Shown: positions 34,717 through 43,932 of the stretch, one piece after another
How positions within the stretch are numbered: the stretch's first letter is position 1
How the letters are laid out: each line of letters opens with the position of its first letter
NCBI GenBank assembly: GCA_947085405.1
Contig: CAMTWO010000015.1
Coordinates: 18,802-82,801, forward strand
DNA: 64,000 nucleotides
DNA from: JASEGV01 sp947085405
Lineage (GTDB): Bacteria > Bacteroidota > Ignavibacteria > UBA10030 > BY39
Direction: 5' to 3'
Position numbers and translations under genes: made by a program
Notes under the pieces: model-generated
Database searches by the model: none
The model's input: only the letters and a program-made list of their open reading frames with translations
What the model was told of the DNA's origin: nothing

Positions 34717-35319
34717 TTATTGAAACATACATTTTAATACTATAGCTGTTTTCAAGCATTTTTGAAGATACTCATCTCTGGAAATTTCAACCGCTCCAAA
34801 TTTTTTCAGATGCGGTGTAATATATTGTGTGTCTAAAAGTTTGAAACCTTTTTGTTTCAATCTTTCTACCAAAACAACTAATGCAACTTTAGAGGCATCC
34901 TTAATCAGGCTGAACATAGATTCGCCGAAGAAGGCGCCGACGAGTGCAACACCGTAAAGCCCGCCGACGAGTTTGTTGTTTTGCCAGCTCTCAACACTAT
35001 GAGCATAACCGAGTCGGTGAAGTTCAAGGTAGCTCTGAACTATTTCTTCTGATATCCAGGTATCATCTCTTTTAGCACAATTTCGAATTACATCTTCAAA
35101 CGAGTGGTCAATTCGTATCTCGAAAATATTTTTCTTTATCGTTTGCTTTAAACTTCTTGAGATTTTAAAAGTATCTAATGGAATAATTGCACGCGGGTCG
35201 GGCGAATACCAGTGTATTTCTCCATCTCGCGAATCAGCCATAGGGAAGTAACCGGCTGAGTATGCCGCAAGCAACAATTCTGATGGGATAGTATTCTGTT
35301 TTAGCTTTTTTGTTATCAC
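34717..35319 (-). CDS. aat: Leucyl/phenylalanyl-tRNA--protein transferase
   Basis: A 200-residue Aat. The conserved start LLLAAYSAGYFPMAD and WYSPDPRAIIPLD are followed by TWISEEIVQSYLELHRLGYAHSVE, the GGLYGVALVGAFFGESMFS motif and LLDTQYITPHLKKFGAVEI. It adds leucine or phenylalanine to proteins with N-terminal arginine or lysine, marking them for ClpAP-type degradation. It ends the minus-strand series that begins with the methyltransferase and addB genes, four bases after the DUF4160 gene. Confidence 0.93.
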   Translation of the reverse strand: MITKKLKQNTIPSELLLAAYSAGYFPMADSRDGEIHWYSPDPRAIIPLDTFKISRSLKQTIKKNIFEIRIDHSFEDVIRNCAKRDDTWISEEIVQSYLELHRLGYAHSVESWQNNKLVGGLYGVALVGAFFGESMFSLIKDASKVALVVLVERLKQKGFKLLDTQYITPHLKKFGAVEISRDEYLQKCLKTAIVLKCMFQ

Positions 35320-35323
35320 ACTT

Positions 35324-35584
35324 TTATTTCAGAGGTTCAATCTTATCCAATTTTTGATATTGTGTTGCCTGATGCCAAACTTTAGAAATTTCAAGTCTAT
35401 GAATGATCGCCCATTCTGTTACCAAACCAAAGGCACGCGGTGGTAAGTAACCCGATAATATTCCCAGGTCCTCAATTAAAAATAGGGCTTCATATTCACC
35501 GTATACTGCATGGAAATGCGGTGGTTGATGATCATTATAATAAATATAAATTATTATCCCAAAGAATCTGGAAATTTCAGGCAT
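35324..35584 (-). CDS. DUF4160 domain-containing protein
   Basis: An 86-residue protein with the DUF4160 core: ISRFFGIIIYIYYNDHQPPHFHAVYGEYEALF. The HxPPHFH segment is the family hallmark and may bind metal. DUF4160 genes regularly sit next to DUF2442 genes, as here, 11 bp downstream of one, and the pair is suspected to act like a toxin-antitoxin module. No activity has been established to my knowledge. Confidence 0.8.
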   Translation of the reverse strand: MPEISRFFGIIIYIYYNDHQPPHFHAVYGEYEALFLIEDLGILSGYLPPRAFGLVTEWAIIHRLEISKVWHQATQYQKLDKIEPLK

Positions 35585-35595
35585 AATATTTTTGT

Positions 35596-35874
35596 TTAAA
35601 TGTGTTCAACCTGTTTGTTTAATATGGACATAGGATCGAGATTTAAGATTTTTGCGTATAGTGTATCAGGGCATAGGTCTATCTCGTCTTTCCATACCAA
35701 GGTATGGCTTTGAGAATCTATGCTGAAGGAGTTAAACTCTTTGGGATCTTTCCAAAGTGAGAAAACGCCTTTACCCACTAAATCCGAAAGATCAACTATT
35801 CCTTCGACTCGGTCAGAAAATTTTATCCATATTTTGTAATTTTCCAGCGGCTTTGCTTCAATAATTTTGTGCAT
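35596..35874 (-). CDS. DUF2442 domain-containing protein
   Basis: A 92-residue protein with the DUF2442 pattern: AKPLENYKIWIKFSDRVEGIVDLSDLVGKGVFSLWKDP, FNSFSIDSQSHTLVWKDEIDLCPDTLYAKI (each split by turns). It is upstream of and coexpressed with the DUF4160 gene, the standard order of this paired module. A second, unpaired DUF2442 gene lies at 32029-32337. It probably acts as the regulator or antidote of the pair, by inference from small size and order. Confidence 0.8.
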   Translation of the reverse strand: MHKIIEAKPLENYKIWIKFSDRVEGIVDLSDLVGKGVFSLWKDPKEFNSFSIDSQSHTLVWKDEIDLCPDTLYAKILNLDPMSILNKQVEHI

Positions 35875-35899
35875 AACTGTTACCTCTTAAAATTAAAAA

Positions 35900-36985
35900 T
35901 TAATCACCAAACGAAGTTCCAACGGAGCGGGCAGCAATAATCAGTTGAGCATCGGGTGAAACCAAGCGGAGTTTCCCGATAGCATCTATAATGGGAACAG
36001 GAACAACATCACGTCGTTGCAGACTAACCATAACTCCAAACTGTCCATTAGAAGCTGTGTGCAAAGCGGTTGCGCCAAAACGAGTTCCGAGAATCCTGTC
36101 GTAAGGTGTAGGACTTCCGCCCCGTTGAACGTGCCCTAATACGGTTACACGTGTTTCGAGACCTGTTTCTTCGCTGATTTTTTGTCCAACCAATTCACCG
36201 ATGCCGCCTAAGCGCACAGGGTCGGTTCGTTTTTTATCCATCTCTTTTACAACAATTTCACCGTCGGCAGGTTTCGCACCTTCGGCAACACAAATGATGC
36301 TGAACTTTGCACCCTTGCTTCGCTGTAAAACTGTTTTATAAATTTTTTCCCAATGAAAAGGAATTTCTGGTATTAAAATAATATCAGCGCCACCGGCAAC
36401 ACCGGCGCCGAGTGCAATCCAGCCGGCATATCTTCCCATTGTTTCTACGACCATAACCCGATGATGTGATGAAGCGGTAGTCTGCAAACGATCGACTGCT
36501 TCGGTGGCAACAGCGCGTGCGGAATCGTGACCGAAAGTAATATCGGTTGCATCTAAATCGTTATCGATAGTTTTTGGAATACCGATAATATTCATTCCCA
36601 TCTGACTGAATTTGTGGGAGATGTGCATAGTCCCATCGCCGCCGATAGCGAACAAAACATCAAGTTTCCAGTTCCGGTAGTTTTCGAGGGCTTGCTCGGA
36701 GGCATCAATAGTTCGAACACCGGTTGGTCCTTCGATAGGGTAATGGAACGGGTCGCCTTTGTTCGATGTGCCTAAAATTGTTCCGCCTACATTCAGTATT
36801 CCTGTAACGTCGGACGGAGTTAGTTCACGCATTCTGCCTTCAACGAGTCCTTCAAAACCATCGAGGACACCAACTACTTTTACATTGAAGAAATTCATAG
36901 CTGGTTTGGCAATGCTTCGTATAACTGCATTTAATCCCGGACAATCGCCGCCGCCTGTTAATATACCGATTCTTTTTAATTGCAT
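35900..36985 (-). CDS. pfkA: 6-phosphofructokinase
   Basis: A 361-residue phosphofructokinase. It begins KRIGILTGGGDCPGLNAVIR. The phosphate-donor loop FAIGGDGTMH has glycine at the position that is aspartate in pyrophosphate enzymes, and GIPKTIDNDLDATDITFG has lysine where ATP enzymes of E. coli type have glycine. This G/K combination is that of group III enzymes, which may use ATP. HVQRGGSPTPYDR is the substrate loop. It phosphorylates fructose-6-phosphate in glycolysis. It is separated by 21 bp from the BaeRF gene. Confidence 0.92.
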   Translation of the reverse strand: MQLKRIGILTGGGDCPGLNAVIRSIAKPAMNFFNVKVVGVLDGFEGLVEGRMRELTPSDVTGILNVGGTILGTSNKGDPFHYPIEGPTGVRTIDASEQALENYRNWKLDVLFAIGGDGTMHISHKFSQMGMNIIGIPKTIDNDLDATDITFGHDSARAVATEAVDRLQTTASSHHRVMVVETMGRYAGWIALGAGVAGGADIILIPEIPFHWEKIYKTVLQRSKGAKFSIICVAEGAKPADGEIVVKEMDKKRTDPVRLGGIGELVGQKISEETGLETRVTVLGHVQRGGSPTPYDRILGTRFGATALHTASNGQFGVMVSLQRRDVVPVPIIDAIGKLRLVSPDAQLIIAARSVGTSFGD

Positions 36986-37006
36986 ATTATCCTATGTTGT
37001 TATTGT

Positions 37007-38164
37007 TTAATAGCGCCAAAGTGCGCCAATGCCTTGTTTATTAAAAATATCTGATACTTTGTCGGATACTATATTTAATGGTGTTTTATATTTGCGCAAT
37101 AGTGGTGGAATTAAAGTTTTCATTGATCCTACACGCAAATTTTTCGAGATACAATGCGAGCATTCTTTGGCATCTTTCGTCATCACATAACCGCAGTCGT
37201 GGCATTCTACTAAAATTTTATCCGAACCGTTAGTTATTGCCACGGTATTTGAACGTCCTTCTTGAATCAATTTAAGAACTTTTTTAATTCCTAAACTTGC
37301 AGATGTATTTGTTGCCGATCTTTCTATAATTTCATCGATTAATTTTTGTTCCTTTGTACGTTCAAAGTTTTGAAAAATTTGTTGAGCCGCCGAAATAATT
37401 TCTTTGATGGAAGATTCGCGGGCTAACGGAATTTTACCGATAACGGTAACCTCGTTCGTATTGAGGCATTTTTGAAACATATCGGTTTGCGAATCCAATC
37501 CGGCTAAAACAATCTCGTTTACGTGAAACTGCTTTTTCATCGCTTCTATGGATGAAGTGCAGTGCTTCCAGAATTTTTGTACTTCTTCCGATATGTGGCG
37601 TTCTACAATTTCTTTAGTATCACCGCCACGCAAACCGGGGATAGCTTTTTCGCGCATAATATTTTCCGGCGGCAGGTGTTTACTCTGCCAGGCGAGTGTA
37701 TCCGACGAGATAGTTTCTTCCCATTCTTTAACTACTTCATTTAAACCAATAATGTAGTAGTGGATTTTTTCCGACGCTATTTTGATAATGCCGTAATTAC
37801 GGTACTCTTCTAGTATCCAATCGAGTTGTCCAATGCTTGGTTTGCCCCACCACACTTCGTTGGTTACCTTAATTTGTGGATGAGCCGCTTCAAAAAAACC
37901 AGTTCCCGAAAAAAGAATAAGCGATTTACCATCCGAGATGCGGTATTCTGCTTCCTCTAAAATATTTGAATGAATTTTTTCAAAATCTTTCAGATGACTT
38001 TGAGGTAAATCGTTTCGTATAGATTTTAATGAATCTTTTAACCATATCTGTGCTGCCGCTCTATTCCTTCCTATAACTGTCGGATCAGTCTCAAGATAAA
38101 CACTCATAACTTGATCTGAATTTACCGACATCATTTTATCAAACAGGGATCGTAATTTTAACAT
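37007..38164 (-). CDS. BaeRF-like bacterial release-factor homologue (eRF1 family) with zinc ribbon
   Basis: A protein of 385 residues related to archaeal/eukaryotic eRF1 found in bacteria. The N-terminal part (SLFDKMMSVNSDQVMSVYLETDP) matches baeRF proteins, the middle contains a VIGKIPLARESSIKEII region, and a zinc ribbon (VECHDCGYVM, CSHC) sits near residue 340. It ends GIGALWRY. Such proteins are proposed to act on stalled or hibernating ribosomes, or to release peptides, but roles differ. I start at ATG 38164 because GAGGAGAT lies seven bases upstream; the longer frame to 38221 overlaps the methyltransferase gene. Not a standard PrfA/PrfB. Confidence 0.75.
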   Translation of the reverse strand: MLKLRSLFDKMMSVNSDQVMSVYLETDPTVIGRNRAAAQIWLKDSLKSIRNDLPQSHLKDFEKIHSNILEEAEYRISDGKSLILFSGTGFFEAAHPQIKVTNEVWWGKPSIGQLDWILEEYRNYGIIKIASEKIHYYIIGLNEVVKEWEETISSDTLAWQSKHLPPENIMREKAIPGLRGGDTKEIVERHISEEVQKFWKHCTSSIEAMKKQFHVNEIVLAGLDSQTDMFQKCLNTNEVTVIGKIPLARESSIKEIISAAQQIFQNFERTKEQKLIDEIIERSATNTSASLGIKKVLKLIQEGRSNTVAITNGSDKILVECHDCGYVMTKDAKECSHCISKNLRVGSMKTLIPPLLRKYKTPLNIVSDKVSDIFNKQGIGALWRY

Positions 38165-38205
38165 AGTTAAATCTCCTCGCTTAATTGTTTGTTGTTTTTC
38201 ATCTT

Positions 38206-38820
38206 TTACCTTTTCTTCCATAGCATCAGCATTTCTTTGCCGAGCCTGGGTTTTACAGAAGTTTTTGGAATTTCAGAATAAATTAGTTTAAATGTTTTAG
38301 ATAAATGTGATTCAATTTCTTTAATATCGACGGCATAAGGTGGACCGCCGTCGCGATTATCAATAGGAAAAAAAAGCCCGATAAATATTCCACCGGGTTT
38401 GAGCATGCGTTGGACATTATCGAGAAATTCTATCCGTCGTTCAGTGTCGATGGCGCAGTAGGTTACATACTCTAATACATAATCGAACTTGTGTAATAAT
38501 TTACCGGGTAATTCAAAAACATTCGCTTCGATTGTTTCGACATGTATCTTTGCTTTTTTTGCGAGCCTTCGGGTTTCCCGTATCGCACTCGCCGAAAAAT
38601 CAATGGCAGTTACAAGATAATTTTGTTTTGCAAACAGTATTGCATCATGCCCTCTGCCGCAACCGATTACTACAATTTTCCCCGAATTTTCTAATTTGCC
38701 AGATTTGAGCAATGATTCAAATACCGGTGTTGGTGTGCCTAAATCCCAATCGTCGGTTCTATGTTTATAGCGATGTTCCCAATATTCAGGGCTGCTAACG
38801 TCAGTAATTATTTTATTCAT
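38206..38820 (-). CDS. TPMT-like class I SAM-dependent methyltransferase
   Basis: A 204-residue methyltransferase of the thiopurine methyltransferase type. It begins PEYWEHRYKHRTDDWDLGTPTPVF; the SAM motif is VVIGCGRGHDAILFAKQNY; post-motifs are AIDFSASAIRETRRLA, IEANVFELPGKLL and YVTYCAIDTERR. It likely detoxifies small sulphur or selenium compounds, or methylates small thiols. Its start overlaps the 3' end of the addB-like gene by eight bases, so the two are one transcript. Confidence 0.85.
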   Translation of the reverse strand: MNKIITDVSSPEYWEHRYKHRTDDWDLGTPTPVFESLLKSGKLENSGKIVVIGCGRGHDAILFAKQNYLVTAIDFSASAIRETRRLAKKAKIHVETIEANVFELPGKLLHKFDYVLEYVTYCAIDTERRIEFLDNVQRMLKPGGIFIGLFFPIDNRDGGPPYAVDIKEIESHLSKTFKLIYSEIPKTSVKPRLGKEMLMLWKKR

Positions 38821-41800
38821 TAATAGGGTTTTTGTTCTGTTTCCGACAAATCATATCAAAACTGCAATACTCGCAAGCTTTCGGCATCTTCTCTTGTGTA
38901 GTAATTGGAAATTCACCTTTTGCGATCGAGCCAACATATTCGTTCACATACTTTATTGATTTTCCGATTATCCTGCGAAGTTCAGTTTCGTTATCTAATA
39001 CAGATGCTTGTTTCCGTGTATGTATGAATGCTTTATTTTTTAACTCTGAATTTGCGAGAGCAATTTTTTCTGTTACAGGAATTTTCAAGCTGTAATAAGT
39101 AGCTGCCGCCGGTTTCAATTGTTTATTTTGTTCAGATAAAATTTTTTCTACTGCAAATAAATAAATTGGTAACTGTAAAGCAAGTCCCGACTCGATGTCG
39201 GCAAAATCATCGAACTTGCTTCCGGTTTTGTAATCTACAACTGAGAAGAATTCGTTGCCAACTTCAACCCGGTCGATTTTACCCCGAACCTTAATATTAC
39301 CCACCAATACAGGTTCTTTTTTGGATAATTCAGGGTCGGTAAGTTTGACGCTGCCCACCCGGCTTCCAAATGCTACTTCAAAATAAGCGGGCACAACATC
39401 GAGTTTTCGGTCTCTTTCTGCGTCAAGAAATTCTTGAATAATGCCTTTCCGGCTGCCTCGTCCTAAAATCAATTCCTTTTCCAAAAAGTATAACAGGTCG
39501 GACGATTCGAGCGAGTCTAATTTTGTCCGTGTTAAATCTATCAGGTTATTTACAGCTTCGGCGAATTGTTCTTCGTTACATTCAAAAAGAGGGGGTAGGT
39601 TCATTTCACGCCGTCCAACATAAAATTGGAATAAAACTTCGTGCAAAATGCTTCCTTTCTCGATCGGAGTAATTCCTTCTTCCAATTCTTCTAATACATT
39701 GAGTCGTAAAATATTATCGGCAAAATATTTAAACGGACATTTAGCATACTTTTCGAGTTGAGTAATCGAGTAAGTTTTATCGAGTGTTTTTTCTAAAGAT
39801 TTCCGCGACGAATCGGATAAAGCGTCGTAAATTTTTCCGTTGTATTCTAACATCGGGTCGGACATTGATCTGCTATTTTCGATTTCGATTGCTTTAAAAA
39901 TAAACTCGATATGACGAAGCATCCTTTTGTCTAACAACTGATTGTTTTTGTATGCCGGATTGATTCCTTTATTACTGCCGATTCGTTGTAGTAGTTCTTC
40001 TTCCGTGTAAACTGCATCAGTCATTTTCTCGGGCAAAGCCTTCTGCCAATCCCGACAGTCAAGAATTTTCAACAATGAATTTACAAAAGGCGATCGGACT
40101 AATTCATTATCACCGTCTTTTTTGGGATATGTGATGAAAAGATTTTCAGAAAAATTGGTTATGCATTGGTAAAATAAATATCGCTTTTCGGTGAGATGAT
40201 ATAGTTCTTTTTTCTTCTGCCGGCTGCTGCTGTAAAATATTTCGGGTGAATATGGGGGAGGAAATTCACCGTCGACCAATCCGATCGCAAACATTATGTC
40301 AAATTCTAATCCTCGTGTTTCTTCAAACGATGTTATATAAATTCCGTAACCGTATTTTTGGCGGATGTTATAACGCGTTTGTGATACCGCCGCCTTTAAT
40401 TGCTCGATATAAAATTTTAAGTGTTGTGGCTCTTTTTCTTTCGCCTGAAAAGTCAATAAATCTATTAAGTCATCCAATAACTGTAAAAACTTTTGATATG
40501 CCCGCGTATCTTTTTCGAGCAGTTCAAAATTACCAGTCGGAAACTTTAAAATATTTTCAGGTACTCGGAGCCGATTTAGAAGTTCTACTAGAGCGTTGCG
40601 GAATTCAAAGGGAGTTAATTGGGTCTCGAAAGGGTGTAAAAAATTTTCAAGAAGCAAAATATCGTTCAGTGCTTTTTGCAAACTATCGATTTCGTTTTTC
40701 AGATGATGAATTTCAATTTCATCATCCTTCGTATTCAAATCCCTTTGAATTTGATTTATACGGTTGGTAATGCGCGTTTTCCAAAAGTTCTTGCCTGCGG
40801 TAATTTTCAAAGCAACCGAAACTGCATAAAGGTTCCCGCCATCAATTGTCGTTTGTCCGTCAGTAAAAGTAAAAAACGAACTTGATAATGCCCGCATAAT
40901 ATCGCGCTGACGAAAGTTGTTTTGGCAAATGTTTAAAAGCGAAATAATCGAAACAGCAACGGCTGATTGGTCGAGTGCAAAACGGTCTGTAATATTTGCC
41001 GGAATGCCGTATCGGGGGAAAATCTCGTGAAATAACTTTGTATAAATTTGCGGTTGATACATCGCAACGCAAATTTTACTCAAATCGTGTTCGGGTTCGT
41101 TATCCAATATGTTTTTAATTACTTTTGCGATAGCTTCTACTTCTTCTTCACGGTTGCGTGAGGAGATTAACGTAACCTTTTCGTATAAATCAAATTTTAA
41201 TATCGAGTCGTCAGAACGAAATAAGTTTTGCGTAACGTGTTGTTTGAACGATGGTTTTGATTCCGGCTGGTCGGAATGGTACTTAAAGCCGATTCTTAAA
41301 AATTTATCGAAGTTTTCTTTCAGGTGTCCGAACAATTCGTCGTTGTTCAAATAATAGTCGAACGAAATCACCATCCCCAAGTCATTTTTATGCTTGTTTA
41401 CTTTGAACTTCGAAACAGCATCTAACATAGTAATTTCAGGGTCGGAAAATTCATCAAATCCCGATACAAGAATTAACTCTGCGTTCTGAAATCTTTTCCA
41501 AAAATTATCGAGCGGGGGTAAAGTTGTAATGGTATTATTTAATTCCTTGAAGATACCGCCAACGTCAATAAATTGGTCGCCTAAAAGGGATTCATATTCT
41601 TCGTAAATGGTGAGTAAATCTTTAAGTTTTAGTTTCTCATCGCTCTGTGCCGATTCTAATTCTTCATAAAGCGAGGTCGGATAAATACCCGCTTCCTTCA
41701 AAGAATTAATTACGTTGATAATTTTTTCGAAAGTTCCTTTGGGGATTGAATATTTAATTCCTTGCGGCAGAAAATATAGAAGTTCATTCGCTTTATTGCG

Positions 41801-42088
41801 GATTGCATTTTCGAAGATTACTGCTTGTGTTGTAGCAGTTAAAAACTTTTTCGGCGGACAAAATAGAGTGTGGAGTTCGGCAGCAAAATTTTCTAAAGTA
41901 AAAATATTAAAAGCGGAGGCAGTGGTGTTGGGAGCGAGTTTAAGAAATTCGCGCTGAAGTTCACGTACTTTACGCCGTGTGGGTACGATAAAAATAAAAG
42001 TATCCGCTATATTATGAGCGATACGCTGCTTAATTTCAGCTTGAATATCAGATACTAATGAGAAGTTTTTATATAGAATAACCGGCAT
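38813..42088 (-). CDS. addB: AddB-like helicase-nuclease subunit (PD-(D/E)XK, Fe-S)
   Basis: A 1091-residue protein. The C-terminus holds the RecB-type nuclease (YSITQLEKYAKCPFKYFADNI; FSVVDYKTGSKFDD with the DYK) and an iron-sulphur staple using KCPF and CEYCSFDMIC. Residues 1-700 match the inactivated helicase half of AddB, without a Walker A (residues 1-45 show no GxGKT). With AddA it resects double-strand breaks for recombination. No addA is adjacent; it is either outside the window or elsewhere. Length and layout fit AddB better than a stand-alone nuclease. Confidence 0.85.
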   Translation of the reverse strand: MPVILYKNFSLVSDIQAEIKQRIAHNIADTFIFIVPTRRKVRELQREFLKLAPNTTASAFNIFTLENFAAELHTLFCPPKKFLTATTQAVIFENAIRNKANELLYFLPQGIKYSIPKGTFEKIINVINSLKEAGIYPTSLYEELESAQSDEKLKLKDLLTIYEEYESLLGDQFIDVGGIFKELNNTITTLPPLDNFWKRFQNAELILVSGFDEFSDPEITMLDAVSKFKVNKHKNDLGMVISFDYYLNNDELFGHLKENFDKFLRIGFKYHSDQPESKPSFKQHVTQNLFRSDDSILKFDLYEKVTLISSRNREEEVEAIAKVIKNILDNEPEHDLSKICVAMYQPQIYTKLFHEIFPRYGIPANITDRFALDQSAVAVSIISLLNICQNNFRQRDIMRALSSSFFTFTDGQTTIDGGNLYAVSVALKITAGKNFWKTRITNRINQIQRDLNTKDDEIEIHHLKNEIDSLQKALNDILLLENFLHPFETQLTPFEFRNALVELLNRLRVPENILKFPTGNFELLEKDTRAYQKFLQLLDDLIDLLTFQAKEKEPQHLKFYIEQLKAAVSQTRYNIRQKYGYGIYITSFEETRGLEFDIMFAIGLVDGEFPPPYSPEIFYSSSRQKKKELYHLTEKRYLFYQCITNFSENLFITYPKKDGDNELVRSPFVNSLLKILDCRDWQKALPEKMTDAVYTEEELLQRIGSNKGINPAYKNNQLLDKRMLRHIEFIFKAIEIENSRSMSDPMLEYNGKIYDALSDSSRKSLEKTLDKTYSITQLEKYAKCPFKYFADNILRLNVLEELEEGITPIEKGSILHEVLFQFYVGRREMNLPPLFECNEEQFAEAVNNLIDLTRTKLDSLESSDLLYFLEKELILGRGSRKGIIQEFLDAERDRKLDVVPAYFEVAFGSRVGSVKLTDPELSKKEPVLVGNIKVRGKIDRVEVGNEFFSVVDYKTGSKFDDFADIESGLALQLPIYLFAVEKILSEQNKQLKPAAATYYSLKIPVTEKIALANSELKNKAFIHTRKQASVLDNETELRRIIGKSIKYVNEYVGSIAKGEFPITTQEKMPKACEYCSFDMICRKQNKNPINE

Positions 42089-42125
42089 TGATTGTTTTTT
42101 TCCGTAGTTAACCGGGTGAATAAAG

Positions 42126-42314
42126 TTATCTGAATCGTGCAGGAACGTATTTTTCGTATAGTTCGATAAGTTTTTTCTTTGATAATGAATCTAAGTCTTC
42201 GTCGTCGTAGTCGCGCTTTCGGAACATATCGAACTCATCAACTTCGTACCGATTCATTTTTTTGTAATAATCTTTAAGTGCTTCAATAATTTTATGCTGT
42301 TCTACTTTTGTCAT
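42126..42314 (-). CDS. Small conserved-looking acidic/basic protein, 62 residues
   Basis: A 62-codon frame, MTKVEQHKIIEALKDYYKK to KYVPARFR, mostly helical with a very charged middle (DEFDMFRKRDYDDEDLDSL). It lies between the SRPBCC gene and addB on the same strand, with spacings of 9 and 37 bp, which supports expression. I do not recognise the family. Confidence 0.55.
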   Translation of the reverse strand: MTKVEQHKIIEALKDYYKKMNRYEVDEFDMFRKRDYDDEDLDSLSKKKLIELYEKYVPARFR

Positions 42315-42323
42315 TCAGAATTT

Positions 42324-42782
42324 TTATTTTGATTTTAGTGTATCTTTTTCGATGTATTTTTTCAACAAGTATAACGATTCTTCCCAACTGTTGAAAACAG
42401 CGTTGAAATTTTTTTCCCAAGCTGCACCGGAACCCGTTCCATATAGTTTGAAGGAAATATTGGTTTCCGATTTTTTCTTTTCAAATGTTAAAGTGAAGTC
42501 GATAGGTCCGATAGTTTTTTTGTTGGCAAAGAAATAATTCATTCCTGCAATTTTCAACATTTTGTTAAGTTCGAAGTCTTTAATTTTGCCGCAACAACTG
42601 TAAAAATCCCCGTCAGATTCAGCGTGCCATCCAATAGAGTAAGGTCCATCGATGCAAAGAGCTACGACAGCGCTGTGTGCATGAAGCCATGCAGTCAAAC
42701 GGTTAGGGTCGATAAATGATTGGAATAATAATTTAGGAGTGCTATCAATTGTTACCGACTTATGTAAAAGTTTCTTTTTCAT
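42324..42782 (-). CDS. SRPBCC (AHSA1-like) domain protein
   Basis: A 152-residue START-like fold protein. The pattern begins KSVTIDSTPKLLFQSFIDPNRLTAWL, then CIDGPYSIGWHAES, FTLTFEKKKSETNISFKLYGTG, and WEESLYLLKKYIEKD. This is the AHSA1 group, small cytoplasmic proteins that bind hydrophobic ligands or assist chaperones. No specific ligand is known. It stands in the minus-strand run between a membrane protein and the 62-residue gene. Confidence 0.8.
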   Translation of the reverse strand: MKKKLLHKSVTIDSTPKLLFQSFIDPNRLTAWLHAHSAVVALCIDGPYSIGWHAESDGDFYSCCGKIKDFELNKMLKIAGMNYFFANKKTIGPIDFTLTFEKKKSETNISFKLYGTGSGAAWEKNFNAVFNSWEESLYLLKKYIEKDTLKSK

Positions 42783-42820
42783 TTATTACCTCACTTTGAA
42801 ATAAATTTCTTACTAAAGTC

Positions 42821-43303
42821 CTATTTGAATGAAATGAATTTTTTGATTAAGAACAGATACCAAATAATTTGTAACGGTATTTGCAAAATACATTCCAAAA
42901 TTCCACCCATCAGGAACAAATTGCTTTGTGGAACTACTGAAATATAAACTAATCCAAATTTATAAGCAAGCAAACTGGCGAGCGAAAAACCCATTCCACC
43001 GCCGATAAACCAGAAGGGAATTCGTGTTAAAAAAGCCTTAATTGAGAAGGGATTTGCAATCATTTTGGAGATTGTAGCATACCATAATCTTTCCACAGCC
43101 CAGCCAAAGTAAAACAAACTGCTCGAAATTAAGAGTATCCCGAGAATATATTGGAAGTCAATTATTTTCTTAAATAGAAACGAGACAGCTACAACAAGTA
43201 ATGCCAAACCTAAACTAAGAACAAAATTAAGTATCGTCCCCCATAATGGTTTTTGGAACCGGCTTTGTAATAAATATTTTTCGAGTATTCTGGATTGTAT
43301 CAT
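42821..43303 (-). CDS. Hypothetical four-helix membrane protein
   Basis: A 160-residue protein with four hydrophobic helices (about residues 23-47, 51-73, 95-120, 128-155). The family is not recognised. Its start overlaps the stop of the TsaC/Sua5-type gene by four bases, so it is cotranscribed with it. No charged motif suggests a transport or enzyme role. Confidence 0.62.
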   Translation of the reverse strand: MIQSRILEKYLLQSRFQKPLWGTILNFVLSLGLALLVVAVSFLFKKIIDFQYILGILLISSSLFYFGWAVERLWYATISKMIANPFSIKAFLTRIPFWFIGGGMGFSLASLLAYKFGLVYISVVPQSNLFLMGGILECILQIPLQIIWYLFLIKKFISFK

Positions 43304-43932
43304 AAATTGTTTTCAACTGCCAAAATATGGCTAACGTCGCCCGCTCCTACGCGAATTAAAATTGGAGGTTCGGTTGTGAAATCAAGAACGGTCGAAGGTC
43401 CTGACATATTAATACCCCCATCCAATATTAAATCAACTTTTTTGCTAAATAATTTTATAATAATTTCTGGATTGTTAATAACCTCACCCGTGCCGTCTGT
43501 TACGCTGGCACTTAAAATAGGATGACCTAATTCTTTTACAAGCAATTGTGAGACGGTATTATTCGGGACACGAATTCCAACAGTCTTCCGTTTTGAAATT
43601 AAACTTTTCGGCAGTTGTTTTAAACGGCTGGCTGGCAGGATGAATGTAAAAGGACCGGGAATTAATTGCTTCATAATTCTGTATGCTTGATTTGATACAA
43701 GTGCATATTCGCTGATGTGGCTTAGGTCCGAACAAACAAAACTGAATGGTTTTGATTTGTGTTGATTTTTTATCTGGTAAATTCTCTCGATAGCTTTTTT
43801 ACTGAACACACTACACCCGATACCATACACTGTATCGGTCGGATATATTATCACCCCATCGTTTTGTAAAACTTCTACCGCACGTTTGATATGGCGCCCT
43901 TGTGGTGTTACATTATGTACTTTCAATTCCAT
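43300..43932 (-). CDS. L-threonylcarbamoyladenylate synthase, TsaC/YciO/Sua5 family
   Basis: A 210-residue YrdC-fold protein. Motifs: GVIIYPTDTVYGIGCSVF, KRSKPFSF-like NQHKSKPFSFVCSDLSHI, PGPFTFILPA, TVGIRVPNNTVSQLL and PILSASVTDGTGE. TsaC makes threonylcarbamoyl-AMP for the t6A tRNA base; YciO paralogues have this fold with unclear roles. The KPFSF pattern (rather than KRP) and short length favour a YciO-like member, so I leave the symbol empty. Divergent from tmk. Confidence 0.85.
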   Translation of the reverse strand: MELKVHNVTPQGRHIKRAVEVLQNDGVIIYPTDTVYGIGCSVFSKKAIERIYQIKNQHKSKPFSFVCSDLSHISEYALVSNQAYRIMKQLIPGPFTFILPASRLKQLPKSLISKRKTVGIRVPNNTVSQLLVKELGHPILSASVTDGTGEVINNPEIIIKLFSKKVDLILDGGINMSGPSTVLDFTTEPPILIRVGAGDVSHILAVENNL

